Part shown: piece by piece, positions 1 through 7,951 of the stretch
Numbering within the stretch: the first letter of the stretch is position 1
Layout of the letters: every line of letters starts with the position of its first letter
Assembly: GCA_963703145.1 (NCBI GenBank)
Contig: OY969793.1
Coordinates: 2,666,001 to 2,730,000 of the forward strand
DNA: 64,000 nt
Reading direction: 5' to 3'
Origin: Bog-756 sp963703145
Lineage (GTDB): Bacteria; Actinomycetota; Acidimicrobiia; Acidimicrobiales; RAAP-2
Notes under the pieces: generated by a model
What the model saw: only the letters and a program-made list of their open reading frames with translations
What the model was told of the DNA's origin: nothing
Databases searched by the model: none
Position numbers and translations under genes: made by a program

Positions 1-673
1 CGATGTGGACGCCGGGGCCCATCGTCGAGGACAGCGTGACCCCTCGGACGTAGCGGCCCTTGGACGAGGCGGGCTTGGCCCGGTGGATCTCCTCCATCAC
101 GGCGTGCAGGTTCTCCAACAGCTTCGACCGGTCGAAGCTGGCCTTGCCTATCCGGAGGTGGATGTTGCCCACCTTGTCGGTGCGGTACTCGACCCGGCCG
201 CCCTTGAACTCGAGCACGGCCCGCTCGACATCGTCGGTGACCGTGCCGGTCTTCGGGTTGGGCATCAGGCCGCGGGGCCCGAGGACCCGGCCCAGGGTCC
301 CGACCTGGCCCATCAGGTCCGGCGTGGCGATGGCGATGTCGAAGTCGAGGAACCCGTCGTTGGCCACCCGGGCCACCAGGTCGTCGGCGCCCACCACATC
401 GGCGCCGGCGGACCGGGCCTCGGCCGCCTTCTCCCCGGCGGCGAACACCGCCACACGGGCGGTCCGTCCGGTGCCGGCGGGCAGCGACAGCGTCCCGCGC
501 ACGATCTGGTCGGCCTTGCGGGGATCCACGCCGAGCCGGATGGCGATCTCCACGGTCTCGTCGAAGGAGGCCTTCGCCGACGCCTTGACCAGGTCGATCG
601 CCTCGGCCGGCGTGTAGAGATGCTGGCGGTCGATGTCGGCGACGCTCGCCTTGTACTTCTTACCCCTGGACAT
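1..673 (-). CDS. rplA: 50S ribosomal protein L1, truncated by window edge
   Basis: Large-subunit protein of the L1 stalk, which also represses its own operon in many bacteria. The visible N-terminal 224 residues begin MSRGKKYKASVADIDRQHLY and contain the conserved stretch GRVLGPRGLMPNPKTGTVT, diagnostic of L1. The ATG at 673 is preceded by GGAG seven bases upstream, which supports the start. The C-terminus runs off the left edge of the window. It lies 35 bp downstream of rplK in the classical secE-nusG-rplK-rplA order, so co-transcription is expected. Assignment is secure; only the 3' end is unseen. Confidence 0.97.
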   Translation of the reverse strand, partial: MSRGKKYKASVADIDRQHLYTPAEAIDLVKASAKASFDETVEIAIRLGVDPRKADQIVRGTLSLPAGTGRTARVAVFAAGEKAAEARSAGADVVGADDLVARVANDGFLDFDIAIATPDLMGQVGTLGRVLGPRGLMPNPKTGTVTDDVERAVLEFKGGRVEYRTDKVGNIHLRIGKASFDRSKLLENLHAVMEEIHRAKPASSKGRYVRGVTLSSTMGPGVHI

Positions 674-708
674 GGTGGTTCTCCGTTTTCTCGAGGTGGG
701 CGCCGGCC

Positions 709-1140
709 TCAGCCGGCGACTGCGATTCCCATGGACCGGGCCGTGCCCTCCACCTGGCGCTTGGCAGCGTCGAGGTCGGCGGTGTTGAGGTCCGGGAGTT
801 TGATGGCGGCGATCTCGGCCACCTGGGCACTGGTCACCGTGCCGACCTGCTCACGACCCGAGGTGGCGGCACCCTTCTCCAGGCCGGCGGCCTGGCGGAG
901 CAGGGCGGGGGTCGGCGGGGTCTTGAGGACGAACGTGAACGTCCGGTCCTCGTAGATGGAGATCTCGACCGGCACGATCGAGCCGCGCTGGCTCTCGGTG
1001 GCGGCGTTGTACTGCTTGCAGAACTCCATGGTCTGGACGCCGTGCGGCCCGAGCGCGGTGCCCACCGGCGGCGCGGGTGTGGCACCCCCGGCCGGGAGCT
1101 GGATCTTCACGACCGCGAGGACGCGCTTCTTCGGTGGCAT
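709..1140 (-). CDS. rplK: 50S ribosomal protein L11
   Basis: L11 binds the GTPase-associated region of 23S rRNA and contacts elongation factors. The 143 residues match the family's usual length. They begin PPKKRVLAVVKIQLPAGGAT and carry the proline-rich N-terminal segment (TPAPPVGTALGPHGV) and the C-terminal rRNA-binding part ending near GTARSMGI. An AAGGAG motif lies about ten bases before the ATG at 1140. It sits between nusG (33 bp upstream) and rplA (35 bp downstream), consistent with one operon. Confidence 0.98.
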   Translation of the reverse strand: MPPKKRVLAVVKIQLPAGGATPAPPVGTALGPHGVQTMEFCKQYNAATESQRGSIVPVEISIYEDRTFTFVLKTPPTPALLRQAAGLEKGAATSGREQVGTVTSAQVAEIAAIKLPDLNTADLDAAKRQVEGTARSMGIAVAG

Positions 1141-1172
1141 TGGTTACGTCTCCTTACCTTGCTCCGCCTGGC

Positions 1173-1808
1173 CTACAGCTTCGCGACCTGGCCGAATTCG
1201 AGCTCGACCGGTGTCTCCCGGCCGAAGATGTTGACCAGCACCTTGAGCTTGAGCTGGTCTTCGTTGATCTCTGCGATCTGGCCCGAGAAGTCGGCAAAGG
1301 GGCCCTCTTTGACCCGCACCGTCTCGCCCACCTCGTGCTCGAGGCGGGGCCGGCTCCGCTTGGTGGGCGCCTCCACCCCTTCCACCTTGACCTGGAGGAT
1401 CCCCTCCACCTCACGGCGGGACAGCGGCGTGGGCTTGGTGCCCGGTCCGACGAACCCGGTCACCCCGGGGGTGTTGCGGATGACCGACCAACTGTCGTCG
1501 TCGAGCTCGCACCGACACAAGAGGTAGCCCGGGAACACCTTCTTTTGGACCACCACCTTCTTGCCGTTCTTGAACTCGATGACATCCTCCATGGGGATGA
1601 CCACCTCGTAGATGCGGTCCTCCATGTTCATCGAGACGGCCCTGCTGTGCAGGTTCGACTTGACCTTGTTCTCGTAGCCGGCGTAGGTGTGCACCACGTA
1701 CCACCGGCCGGGCTGGTCGTAGGGGCTGACGACAAAGGGCTCCTCGTCGTCCTCGTCGTCCTCGAGCTCCAGGCCGTCAGCGTCGACCGGGTCGGCCGGC
1801 CTCGGCAT
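1173..1808 (-). CDS. nusG: Transcription termination/antitermination factor NusG; N-terminus probably disrupted by a one-base indel
   Basis: NusG couples RNA polymerase to the ribosome or Rho. The NGN domain (GRWYVVHTYAGYENKVKSNL) is followed by a C-terminal KOW domain (VKEGPFADFSGQIAEINED), so the functional core is intact. The ATG at 1808 gives 211 residues, short for an actinobacterial NusG, which usually has a long acidic N-terminal tail. Directly upstream, in the +1-shifted frame, a GTG at 1920 opens an acidic peptide (MTVTHDETNSTSSDDEGLD...) that reaches the region of 1795-1803 before going out of frame. Removing one base in the GGCCGGCC run there joins the two frames into about 249 residues. 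The GTG lies 5 bp after the secE stop, as expected for a coupled gene. Either the start is 1808 or the tail is broken by an indel. Confidence 0.93.
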   Translation of the reverse strand: MPRPADPVDADGLELEDDEDDEEPFVVSPYDQPGRWYVVHTYAGYENKVKSNLHSRAVSMNMEDRIYEVVIPMEDVIEFKNGKKVVVQKKVFPGYLLCRCELDDDSWSVIRNTPGVTGFVGPGTKPTPLSRREVEGILQVKVEGVEAPTKRSRPRLEHEVGETVRVKEGPFADFSGQIAEINEDQLKLKVLVNIFGRETPVELEFGQVAKL

Positions 1809-1925
1809 CCTCCGCCGTGGTCTCGGTGGGGGCCTCGTCGGGCGTGACGGCGGCCTCGACCGGGTCGAGGCCTTCGTCGTCGCTAGAGGTCGAATTGGTT
1901 TCGTCGTGGGTCACAGTCACACCGA

Positions 1926-2219
1926 TCACGTCTTGAACAGCCAGAGGACGCCTTTGGCAAAGGCGTAGTTGAGAATGAAGATGAGGACCATCAACGACAA
2001 GAGGGTGACCAGGGTCACGGTGGTGTAGTTGATGACCTCGGACCTGTTGGGCCAGGCCACCTGACGCAGCTCTGATCGTACCTCGCGCAGGAACTGTCCC
2101 GGACGGAAGGGGTCCCGCTTGGGGGCGCGGCGGGGTGCCGGGGCGGTCCGCTTGGCCGGAGCCTCGCCGTCAGGGTCCTGGCCCTGACGCTGCATCGCTC
2201 GCTTCTGTTCTCGGTTCAC
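1926..2219 (-). CDS. secE: Preprotein translocase subunit SecE
   Basis: Small essential membrane subunit of the SecYEG channel. The GTG at 2219 (VNREQKRAMQ) gives 97 residues and is preceded by GAAGGAAG about six bases upstream. A longer reading would run into tRNA-Trp and is rejected. The protein has a basic cytosolic N-terminus, the conserved amphipathic segment FLREVRSELRQVAWPNRSEV, and one C-terminal membrane span (VTLVTLLSLMVLIFILNYAF). The WPNR motif is the SecE hallmark. It precedes nusG as in most bacteria. Confidence 0.96.
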   Translation of the reverse strand: MNREQKRAMQRQGQDPDGEAPAKRTAPAPRRAPKRDPFRPGQFLREVRSELRQVAWPNRSEVINYTTVTLVTLLSLMVLIFILNYAFAKGVLWLFKT

Positions 2220-2255
2220 GTGACGCTTCCTTCGACCGTTTCCACGGGTGGTGAG

Positions 2256-2328
2256 CAGGGCAGGAGGGACTTGAACCCCCAACCTTCGGTTTTGGAGACC
2301 GGTGCTCTACCAGTTGAGCTACTGCCCT
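2256..2328 (-). tRNA. tRNA-Trp (anticodon CCA)
   Basis: The minus strand folds as a cloverleaf. The 5' acceptor AGGGCAG pairs with CTGCCCT, followed by G as discriminator. The anticodon loop is CTCCAAA with CCA, and the T-loop contains GGTTCAAGTCC. No CCA tail is encoded. Its position just upstream of secE matches the common actinobacterial arrangement. Confidence 0.96.
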
Positions 2329-2455
2329 CTGCCGACCGCCGTGCCGCGCATGGACAAGCCGTACACAGGGGCGGACGCCAAGGTTAACACCAGGCAGCGG
2401 ACAATTCCCAGGCGAACCTGGCGATCCGTCCGGGGCGGCTCGGTACTGATGGGGT

Positions 2456-2620
2456 CTAGCGGGTCTCCTTGTGGAGGGTGTGCTGGCGGTCCCAGCGGCA
2501 GAACTTCTTCATCTCGATCCGCTCGCGGTCGTTCAGCTTGTTCTTGGTCGTGATGTAGTTCCGTCGTTTGCAGACCTCACACGCCAGGGTGACCTGGATG
2601 CGCTTGTCGTTCTTTGCCAC
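2456..2620 (-). CDS. rpmG: 50S ribosomal protein L33
   Basis: Small ribosomal protein of 54 residues (VAKNDKRIQVTLACEVCKRR...). The GTG start at 2620 has an AGGAG motif seven bases upstream. One CxxC pair (CEVC) and a single further cysteine (KFCRWDRQHT) are present, so the second zinc-binding CxxC of the C+ form of L33 is incomplete. It lies between tRNA-Met and tRNA-Trp, the usual neighbourhood of rpmG upstream of secE in actinobacteria. It is short and easy to miss, but the sequence match and ribosome binding site are clear. Confidence 0.95.
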   Translation of the reverse strand: MAKNDKRIQVTLACEVCKRRNYITTKNKLNDRERIEMKKFCRWDRQHTLHKETR

Positions 2621-2755
2621 GGTGACTCCTCGTTGCCTGTGTCGTCATGCCCTCGGTGCTGCTCCCCGGCCCACCCCAGGACGGGTGGTGTCGGGGCGGT
2701 GCTGCTCGCCCGGGTTGCTGTGTCCTGCCTGTCTAGTCCTACTGTCCCGACGTGG

Positions 2756-2829
2756 TAGCGGCGGCCGGGCTCGAACCGGCGACCTCACGATTATGAGCCG
2801 TGCGCTCTGACCAACTGAGCTACGCCGCC
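2756..2829 (-). tRNA. tRNA-Met (anticodon CAT, elongator type)
   Basis: Cloverleaf on the minus strand: acceptor GGCGGCG pairs with CGCCGCT (first pair G-T), the anticodon loop is CTCATAA, and the T-arm is GCCGGTTCGAGCCCGGC. The bases after the discriminator read CCA (2753-2755), so the tail appears encoded. The wobble or weak first pair alone does not prove initiator status. The position beside rpmG matches elongator Met in related genomes. Confidence 0.94.
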
Positions 2830-2836
2830 ACGGGCG

Positions 2837-2908
2837 AGCCCCCGGTGGGGATTGAACCCACGACCCCCGCCTTACCATGGCGGTGCTCTACCACTGAGCT
2901 ACAGGGGC
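2837..2908 (-). tRNA. tRNA-Thr (anticodon GGT)
   Basis: Acceptor GCCCCTG pairs with CGGGGGC. The anticodon stem CCGCC/GGCGG encloses ATGGTAA with anticodon GGT. The T-arm reads GTGGGTTCAATCCCCAC. It lies 7 bp upstream of tRNA-Met, and the two are probably co-transcribed with rpmG. Confidence 0.95.
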
Positions 2909-2995
2909 AGTGCGGCTCAATCGAGCTGCGAAGAGGAGATCATAGCGAATCCTGGGACCCACGAGAAGGCCGGGCCCGGTGAGTACCATCACCGG

Positions 2996-3484
2996 ATGCA
3001 CGTCCGCCTGGCCCGATCGGCCGACGCCGAGCCCATCCGGGCCATCTACAACGCCGAGGTGACCGGGTCCACGGCCACCTTCGACCTCGTCCCCCGCACA
3101 CCCGAGGAGCAGGCCGCCTGGATGGACGACCACCGGGGCCCCTACCCGGCCATCGTCGCCGTCGACGACGGCGACGTCATCCTCGGGTTCGGCTCGCTGT
3201 CGGTGTTCCGGGACCGTCCCGCCTATGCCACCACCGTCGAGAACTCGGTCTACGTACACCCTGCGCACCGGGGCCTGGGGGTGGGGAAGTCCCTGCTGGA
3301 CGACCTGATCACCCTGGCCACCCAGCACGGGTTCCACTGCATCCTGGCCCGCATCGGCGGGGACAACCAGGCCTCGATCGCCCTCCACGAGGCGTGCGGC
3401 TTCACCATGGTCGGGGTGGAGCGGGAGGTCGGCCGCAAGTTCAACCGGTGGCTGGACGTCTCGGTGCTGCAGCGGATGCTCTGA
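2996..3484 (+). CDS. GNAT-family N-acetyltransferase, phosphinothricin-acetyltransferase-like
   Basis: Predicted acetyl-CoA-dependent N-acetyltransferase of 162 residues. The full length follows the PAT/Bar pattern: IYNAEVTGSTATFD near the N-terminus, the acetyl-CoA loop HRGLGVGKSLLDDLI, and the C-terminal stretch NQASIALHEACGFTMVGVER followed by GRKFNRWLDV. I chose the ATG at 2996 because the family begins with such a (M)xVRxA segment; upstream sequence is tRNA-Thr and spacer. The substrate cannot be read from the sequence. PAT-like enzymes act on glufosinate, methionine sulfone/sulfoximine or other amines. Confidence 0.85.
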   Translation: MHVRLARSADAEPIRAIYNAEVTGSTATFDLVPRTPEEQAAWMDDHRGPYPAIVAVDDGDVILGFGSLSVFRDRPAYATTVENSVYVHPAHRGLGVGKSLLDDLITLATQHGFHCILARIGGDNQASIALHEACGFTMVGVEREVGRKFNRWLDVSVLQRML

Positions 3485-3502
3485 GCCGACCGGCGGGCGG
3501 GG

Positions 3503-5215
3503 TCAGGCCGCGGGGCTGGCGATGGCCGGGTACCCGTCGAGCCGCTCCAGGCGAGACGCCGTCGGGGTGGCCCGCTCCCACCCGGTGACCGGCACGGTGA
3601 GGATGACCAGCAGGAACAACAAGGTGAGCACGATCTGGAGCGGGTCGCCGTGGATGAGCGGCTTGGCGAGGCCCGTGGCCCCGGGCAACTCGATGAAGGC
3701 GGTCACCATCGAGAGCCCGACGATCAGGGACCGCAGGCGGCCGAGCGCCACCGGTGCCAGCAGGATCAGGCCCCAGGACAGGTACCAGGGCTGGACCACC
3801 GGGCCGAGGGCCACGAACACCAACAAGGTGATGCCCAGAGCCTTGAGGGTGCCGATCCGGTCGCTGTTGAGCAGGAGCCACACCCCGGCGACGGCGGCCA
3901 CCAACAGGCCGAGGAACCGGCAGACGGTGAGCACCCCGCCGAGGCCGACCCCGATGTGGGCGAAGTGGGCGACCCCGGAGACGGCCATGGCCAGACCGGT
4001 GGTGGGGGCAGTCCACGACCGCACCGTGCCCGGCGTCCCGAGGGTGGTCAACCAGCCCCATCCGAGCCCGCTGACGTAGGAGAAGAACTCGAGGACCCCC
4101 ACGCCGATGAGCCCGGCGGTGACCACCGGTCGTATTCGGTCTCGCGTCGAGGCCTCCGGCCCGAGCCAGCTCCAGCCCACATAGAGGATGCCGAGGAGGG
4201 CCGGAGCCTTGATGGCGGCGGCCAGGGCGCAGAACAGGATGCCGACCACCGGCCGCTTCTCCTTGGCGGCGGTGAGCCCGGTGAGCAGGAGACCCACCAT
4301 CAAGGCGTCGTTGTGGGCGCCGCCGATGAAGTGGAGCAGCGTGACCGGGTTGAGCACCATCAGGGTGAACAGCTCGGCGCCGTCACGGTGATAGAGGCGG
4401 GCGAGGCGCGGCACGCACCGGGCGATCAACAGCACCCCGACGAGGGACAGCAGCCGCAACAAGATGATGGTGGCCAGCTCGTTGTGGAAGGTCACCCGGG
4501 CGAAGAACCCGTCGATCTGGAGGAACAGCGGCCCGTAGGGGGCTGGGGCGTTGCCCCACAGCGAGTCGACCGGGGTCGTGAACGAGTTGTTCCCCAGCTG
4601 GAACGGCCCGTACTGGTACGGATTCATGTGGTGGCTGACCATCTCGCCTTGCGCCGCATAGGAGTAGGCGTCCCGGCTGAAGAGGGGGGCGATCACCAGC
4701 ATGGGGGTGGCCCACAGGGCGAACACCCACATCATCCGGTTGACGGCCACCCCGGGGCAGCGGGCGTAGAGGCGGGTCATGCCCCACCACACCCGCATCA
4801 GGAGCAGGAGCCCGCCGTAGACGGCGGCCAGGGTGAAGTACACGCCCCACTGCGATCCCGCCGACGTGCTGGGCTCCCCGAAGAACCACACACCGGGCAG
4901 TTCGAGCTTGAAGGGCGAGCTCGGGAGGGAGGCGCCCACCGCGATGCACAGCATGGCGGCGAAGCCGAGGAGTGCCGGACGCAGCACGAGGCCGCGGGGC
5001 GGCGCGCCCTCCTCGGTGACCGGGATGGGGCCCTGCGAGCCCGGGTGGGCGCCGATCCGGTGGCGGACGGTCCCGACGGCGTGCTCCACGACTCCCAGCC
5101 CAGCGGTGAACAGCTCGGTGGCTAGCACCCGCAGCCCGGTGGCCTCCGCCTCGACGACGGACGGGTGGCCGTCCTCGCCGGAGGGAACCTCGGCAGCCGT
5201 GGTCTCGGTTGACAT
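3503..5215 (-). CDS. Polyprenol-phosphomannose-dependent alpha-1,6-mannosyltransferase-like protein (MptB family)
   Basis: Integral membrane GT-C glycosyltransferase of 570 residues. After a roughly 80-residue polar N-terminus come about a dozen hydrophobic spans. The first extracytoplasmic loop holds FSRDAYSYAAQGEM, the acidic catalytic motif of MptA/MptB-type enzymes, followed by MNPYQYGP and the loop WGNAPAPYGPLFLQ. In mycobacteria and corynebacteria such enzymes build the alpha-1,6-mannan core of lipomannan; here the acceptor is unknown. The ATG at 5215 (MSTETTAAEV) is preferred over an upstream extension that is arginine-rich and unlike the family. The gene stands alone, converging with the acetyltransferase gene. 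Confidence 0.82.
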   Translation of the reverse strand: MSTETTAAEVPSGEDGHPSVVEAEATGLRVLATELFTAGLGVVEHAVGTVRHRIGAHPGSQGPIPVTEEGAPPRGLVLRPALLGFAAMLCIAVGASLPSSPFKLELPGVWFFGEPSTSAGSQWGVYFTLAAVYGGLLLLMRVWWGMTRLYARCPGVAVNRMMWVFALWATPMLVIAPLFSRDAYSYAAQGEMVSHHMNPYQYGPFQLGNNSFTTPVDSLWGNAPAPYGPLFLQIDGFFARVTFHNELATIILLRLLSLVGVLLIARCVPRLARLYHRDGAELFTLMVLNPVTLLHFIGGAHNDALMVGLLLTGLTAAKEKRPVVGILFCALAAAIKAPALLGILYVGWSWLGPEASTRDRIRPVVTAGLIGVGVLEFFSYVSGLGWGWLTTLGTPGTVRSWTAPTTGLAMAVSGVAHFAHIGVGLGGVLTVCRFLGLLVAAVAGVWLLLNSDRIGTLKALGITLLVFVALGPVVQPWYLSWGLILLAPVALGRLRSLIVGLSMVTAFIELPGATGLAKPLIHGDPLQIVLTLLFLLVILTVPVTGWERATPTASRLERLDGYPAIASPAA

Positions 5216-5573
5216 GAGGTTGTGGGGGCTTCTCCTCGATCGTGCCGACGGTCTCGGGCCGTTCCCGTCCGGAGCCGTCGCCGGCCGCCGGTTCCGTCTG
5301 CATCCTGCGCTGCGTACCCCCGACAACATCGCTCCAGAACCCAGAACGACCCCGGCCGCAACAGATCCGTAACGGCATTGTAATCAAGAGTCCGGCCCGG
5401 GCAAGTTCACCCTCCGGCCAGGCATTTTGCCCGGAACTCCCGTACTGCTCGCTCCCCCGCCTCTACCGGCGCGCCGGCCGACCAGGGGGTGGAGCGGCGT
5501 CCTAGCCCCGAGCGCGGTCCATGCAAGGTCCCTCCTGGCTCGGCCCCCGCCGAGTCCGGAGCCATGGGGATGA
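5216..5573. other. Intergenic region, no gene recognised
   Basis: About 360 bp between the mannosyltransferase start and the tRNA-Tyr terminator. Short open frames here are arginine- and proline-rich and have no convincing ribosome binding site. The left part presumably holds the mannosyltransferase promoter; I could not pick out specific boxes. Confidence 0.6.
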
Positions 5574-5619
5574 ACAAACCCCGGCCAGAGAGCCGATTCG
5601 CTCGCTGACCGGGGTGTTT
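5574..5619 (-). terminator. Stem-loop terminator downstream of tRNA-Tyr
   Basis: On the minus strand CCCCGGTCAG and CTGGCCGGGG form a ten-pair stem (two G-T) around a 19-nt loop, followed by TTTGTT. It begins a few bases after the tRNA-Tyr 3' end. Confidence 0.7.
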
Positions 5620-5624
5620 CTGCG

Positions 5625-5706
5625 TGGGCCGGGAAGGATTTGAACCTTCGAAGGCAATGCCGGCAGATTTACAGTCTGCTCCCTTTGGCCGCTCGGGCAC
5701 CGACCC
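5625..5706 (-). tRNA. tRNA-Tyr (anticodon GTA)
   Basis: Class II tRNA with a long variable arm. The acceptor GGGTCGG pairs with CCGGCCC, the anticodon stem GCAGA/TCTGC encloses CTGTAAA (GTA), and the T-arm is GAAGGTTCAAATCCTTC. The discriminator is A, and CCA is not encoded. Confidence 0.96.
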
Positions 5707-5750
5707 GCAGGCCGGAAGGATATCCCGTCACGCGGCGCTACTGTTTCGCC

Positions 5751-6239
5751 ATGCCCACCTTCGACGTCGTCTCCGAAGTTGACATGCAAGAGGTCCGCAA
5801 CGCTGTCGACCAGGCGAACCGCGAGGCCACCACCCGGTTCGACTTCAAGGGGACCGACTCCACCATCGAGCTGACCGACACCGAGCTGGTGCTCAACTCG
5901 TCGACCGAGGACCGACTGCGTGCCCTCTACGGGGTGCTGCAGGAGAAGTTGGTCAAGCGGGAGGTCTCCCTCAAGTCGTTCGACGTGGGCAAGATCGAGG
6001 AGGCCTCACGGGGCGCGGCCCGACAGCGGCTCACCATCCAGGCCGGCATCTCCTCGGACCATGCCAAGAAGATCAACAAGTTCATCAAGGACCTCGGGCT
6101 GAAGGGCGTGAGTTCCCAGACCCAGGGCGACCAGCTGCGGGTCAACGGCAAGAAGCGGGACGACCTCCAGTCGGCCATCGCCGCGCTGAAGGGCGAGGAC
6201 TTCGGGATCCCGCTGCAGTTCAACAACTTCCGCGACTGA
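5751..6239 (+). CDS. YajQ-family cyclic-di-GMP/nucleotide-binding protein
   Basis: Cytosolic protein of 162 residues, the usual family length, made of two ferredoxin-like domains. It opens with PTFDVVSEVDMQEVRNAVDQ and contains RFDFKGTDS and the C-terminal GIPLQFNNFRD, all signatures of YajQ. Members bind c-di-GMP or nucleic acids; some act as transcription cofactors. The ATG at 5751 lies 45 bp from the divergent tRNA-Tyr. The biological role in this organism cannot be inferred. Confidence 0.93.
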   Translation: MPTFDVVSEVDMQEVRNAVDQANREATTRFDFKGTDSTIELTDTELVLNSSTEDRLRALYGVLQEKLVKREVSLKSFDVGKIEEASRGAARQRLTIQAGISSDHAKKINKFIKDLGLKGVSSQTQGDQLRVNGKKRDDLQSAIAALKGEDFGIPLQFNNFRD

Positions 6240-6253
6240 CCCTCCGGGCCGGC

Positions 6254-6535
6254 TCACGACGGGCGGCGGCTGGCCTTCCAGACCGAGGCGGCGAGCAGGC
6301 CGGCCACCAGCACGGGAAGTGCCACGGCGGCGGCCGTGCGCAGGTGGTGGTCGAGACAGGCCAGGGCGACGAGCCCCACCACGGCGACGGCTCCGATGAA
6401 CAGCTCCGGCGTGTCGCCGATCAGGAAGTCCCACCAGAACAGCCCGAACCCCTTGACCATCCGGATGGCCCACGGGCGGTGAGTCGGGCCCTCCCCCGGG
6501 GGGGTCGCCGGCGTTGCCGGGCCCTGGTCAGGCAC
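6254..6535 (-). CDS. Small membrane protein of unknown function
   Basis: A 93-residue protein with a GTG start at 6535, overlapping the end of the COG4280-type gene by 8 bp, which suggests translational coupling. After a proline-rich N-terminus there is GFGLFWWDFLIGDTPELFIG and then two hydrophobic segments (GAVAVVGLVALACL and AAAVALPVLVAGLLAASVW). No family name is offered. The tight linkage suggests a partner of the upstream membrane protein. Confidence 0.7.
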   Translation of the reverse strand: MPDQGPATPATPPGEGPTHRPWAIRMVKGFGLFWWDFLIGDTPELFIGAVAVVGLVALACLDHHLRTAAAVALPVLVAGLLAASVWKASRRPS

Positions 6536-7317
6536 CGGGGACTCCCCCGGTGGCCGGCACCGGCGGGCGGTGCGGTGCGGTGCGGTGGGACAGCCCGGTC
6601 ACGATGGACCAGGCCACCGCGCCGTAGAAGGCGACCAGCACCGGGATGGCCAGGTCGGAGCCGGGCCAGTGGACGCCGACGCTCTCGCCCGACCAGAAGG
6701 TGCCGAAGCTCACCAGCATCAGCCCCACCGCCATCTTCATGGCGTTCTCGGGGACCGAGGACAACTGGCGGGCGAGGATGAGCCCGGCCACCAGGACCAC
6801 CACCAGGGCGACGGCGGCCGCGGCGGCGGCCGGACCCAGATCGTGGGAGGTGGTCCCGAGGGTCAACACGATGACCACGACCTCCAGACCCTCGAGGAAC
6901 ACCCCTTTGAAGGCCACGACGAATCCGGTGGTGTCCCGGCCGCCACCGGGCGGCGTCGGACGAGAGCTCGGCGACGTGCTCCGCGAAGATGGCGTCCTCG
7001 TCGTGCTTGGCCTTGAGGCCCACGGCTCGGAGGATGGCCTTGCGCAGCCACTGGAGCCCGAAGACCAGCAACAGCCCGCCGATGATCAGGCGCAGTGTGG
7101 TCAGGGGCACCAGGTGGATGAGGGTGGGTCCGAGCACCACCACCAGTCCGGCCAGCACGGCTAGGGCCACCACCACGCCTTCGATGGCCGAGCGCCACCC
7201 CCGGGTGAGGCCGACGGCCAGAACGATGGTCAGCGCCTCGACCATCTCGACGGCGCTGGCGAGGAACACCGCCACCACCAGGACCAGGATTCCGCTGTGG
7301 GTGACCGTGCCGGTCAT
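6528..7317 (-). pseudogene. COG4280-type integral membrane protein, interrupted by an apparent frameshift
   Basis: The ATG at 7317 opens a membrane protein with AVFLASAVEMVEALTIVLAV and RLIIGGLLLVFGLQWLRKAI, followed by KHDEDAIFAEHVAELSSDAA. Near 6950 the frame loses sense. The sequence resumes in another frame with TTGFVVAFKGVFLEGLEVVV and further membrane spans to 6530. Removing one C from the GCCGCCCGG run at about 6948-6955 restores one 262-residue protein with both EALTIVLAVG and LEGLEVVVIV halves, an internally repeated layout known for COG4280 and reminiscent of FTR1-like transporters. Sequencing error or real inactivation are both possible. Confidence 0.75.
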
Positions 7318-7359
7318 CGGGCCTCGTCCCTGCCGGTGCCGATCAGGCCGGCTCCGGGA

Positions 7360-7860
7360 TCAGACCGCTTCGACGAGCTCGTCGAGCTCCTCGACGGGGT
7401 GCACGTGGAACAGCCGGTTGTAGAGCATGTACTTGAGGACCCAGAACAGGCCGAAGGACACCACATTGGCGGCCAGGACCACCAGGGTCTGCTCGAAGTG
7501 GCTCAGGTGGTACTTGTTCCCGATGTGGCGGGCGACTGCCGCCCCGCCGATGGACACCACGATGCCGACGGCCGACATCAGCCAGAACGGCAGGATCTCC
7601 TTGGTCAGGTGGGAGCGCCCGCCCTTGCCCCACACCCACTTGCGGTTGAGGAAGTAGGACGGGATCGTGGCCACCACGTTGGCGAAGACGGTGCTGGCGA
7701 TCTCGCCCCACAGATGGAGCACGCCGAAGACCAGGGCCAGGACACCGAACGACACGATCGTCGAGATGACCGACACCATCGTGTACCGGATCAGCTGCCT
7801 GCCCTCGGGAGTGTGGCGTCGCTGCCAGACGTGCTCGACACGCACGGTAAGTCCACTCAT
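7360..7860 (-). CDS. GtrA-family membrane protein
   Basis: A 166-residue protein with four predicted membrane helices of the GtrA type. It starts RQLIRYTMVSVISTIVSFGV, followed by ATIPSYFLNRKWVWGKGG, the family's conserved loop. GtrA-like proteins are thought to help move polyprenol-linked sugars across the membrane during surface polysaccharide decoration. The ATG at 7860 is used; an in-frame ATG seven codons upstream (7881) is equally possible. A second GtrA domain is fused to a glycosyltransferase at 53347-55809. Confidence 0.87.
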   Translation of the reverse strand: MSGLTVRVEHVWQRRHTPEGRQLIRYTMVSVISTIVSFGVLALVFGVLHLWGEIASTVFANVVATIPSYFLNRKWVWGKGGRSHLTKEILPFWLMSAVGIVVSIGGAAVARHIGNKYHLSHFEQTLVVLAANVVSFGLFWVLKYMLYNRLFHVHPVEELDELVEAV

Positions 7861-7951
7861 CGGGAGAACCTTAGCCGTCATGCATCCGTAACACTCTTCC
7901 CCGCCTGCCACCAGGGATGTCCCCCCGAGGGCCTGGCAGCGGGGCCCAGAC

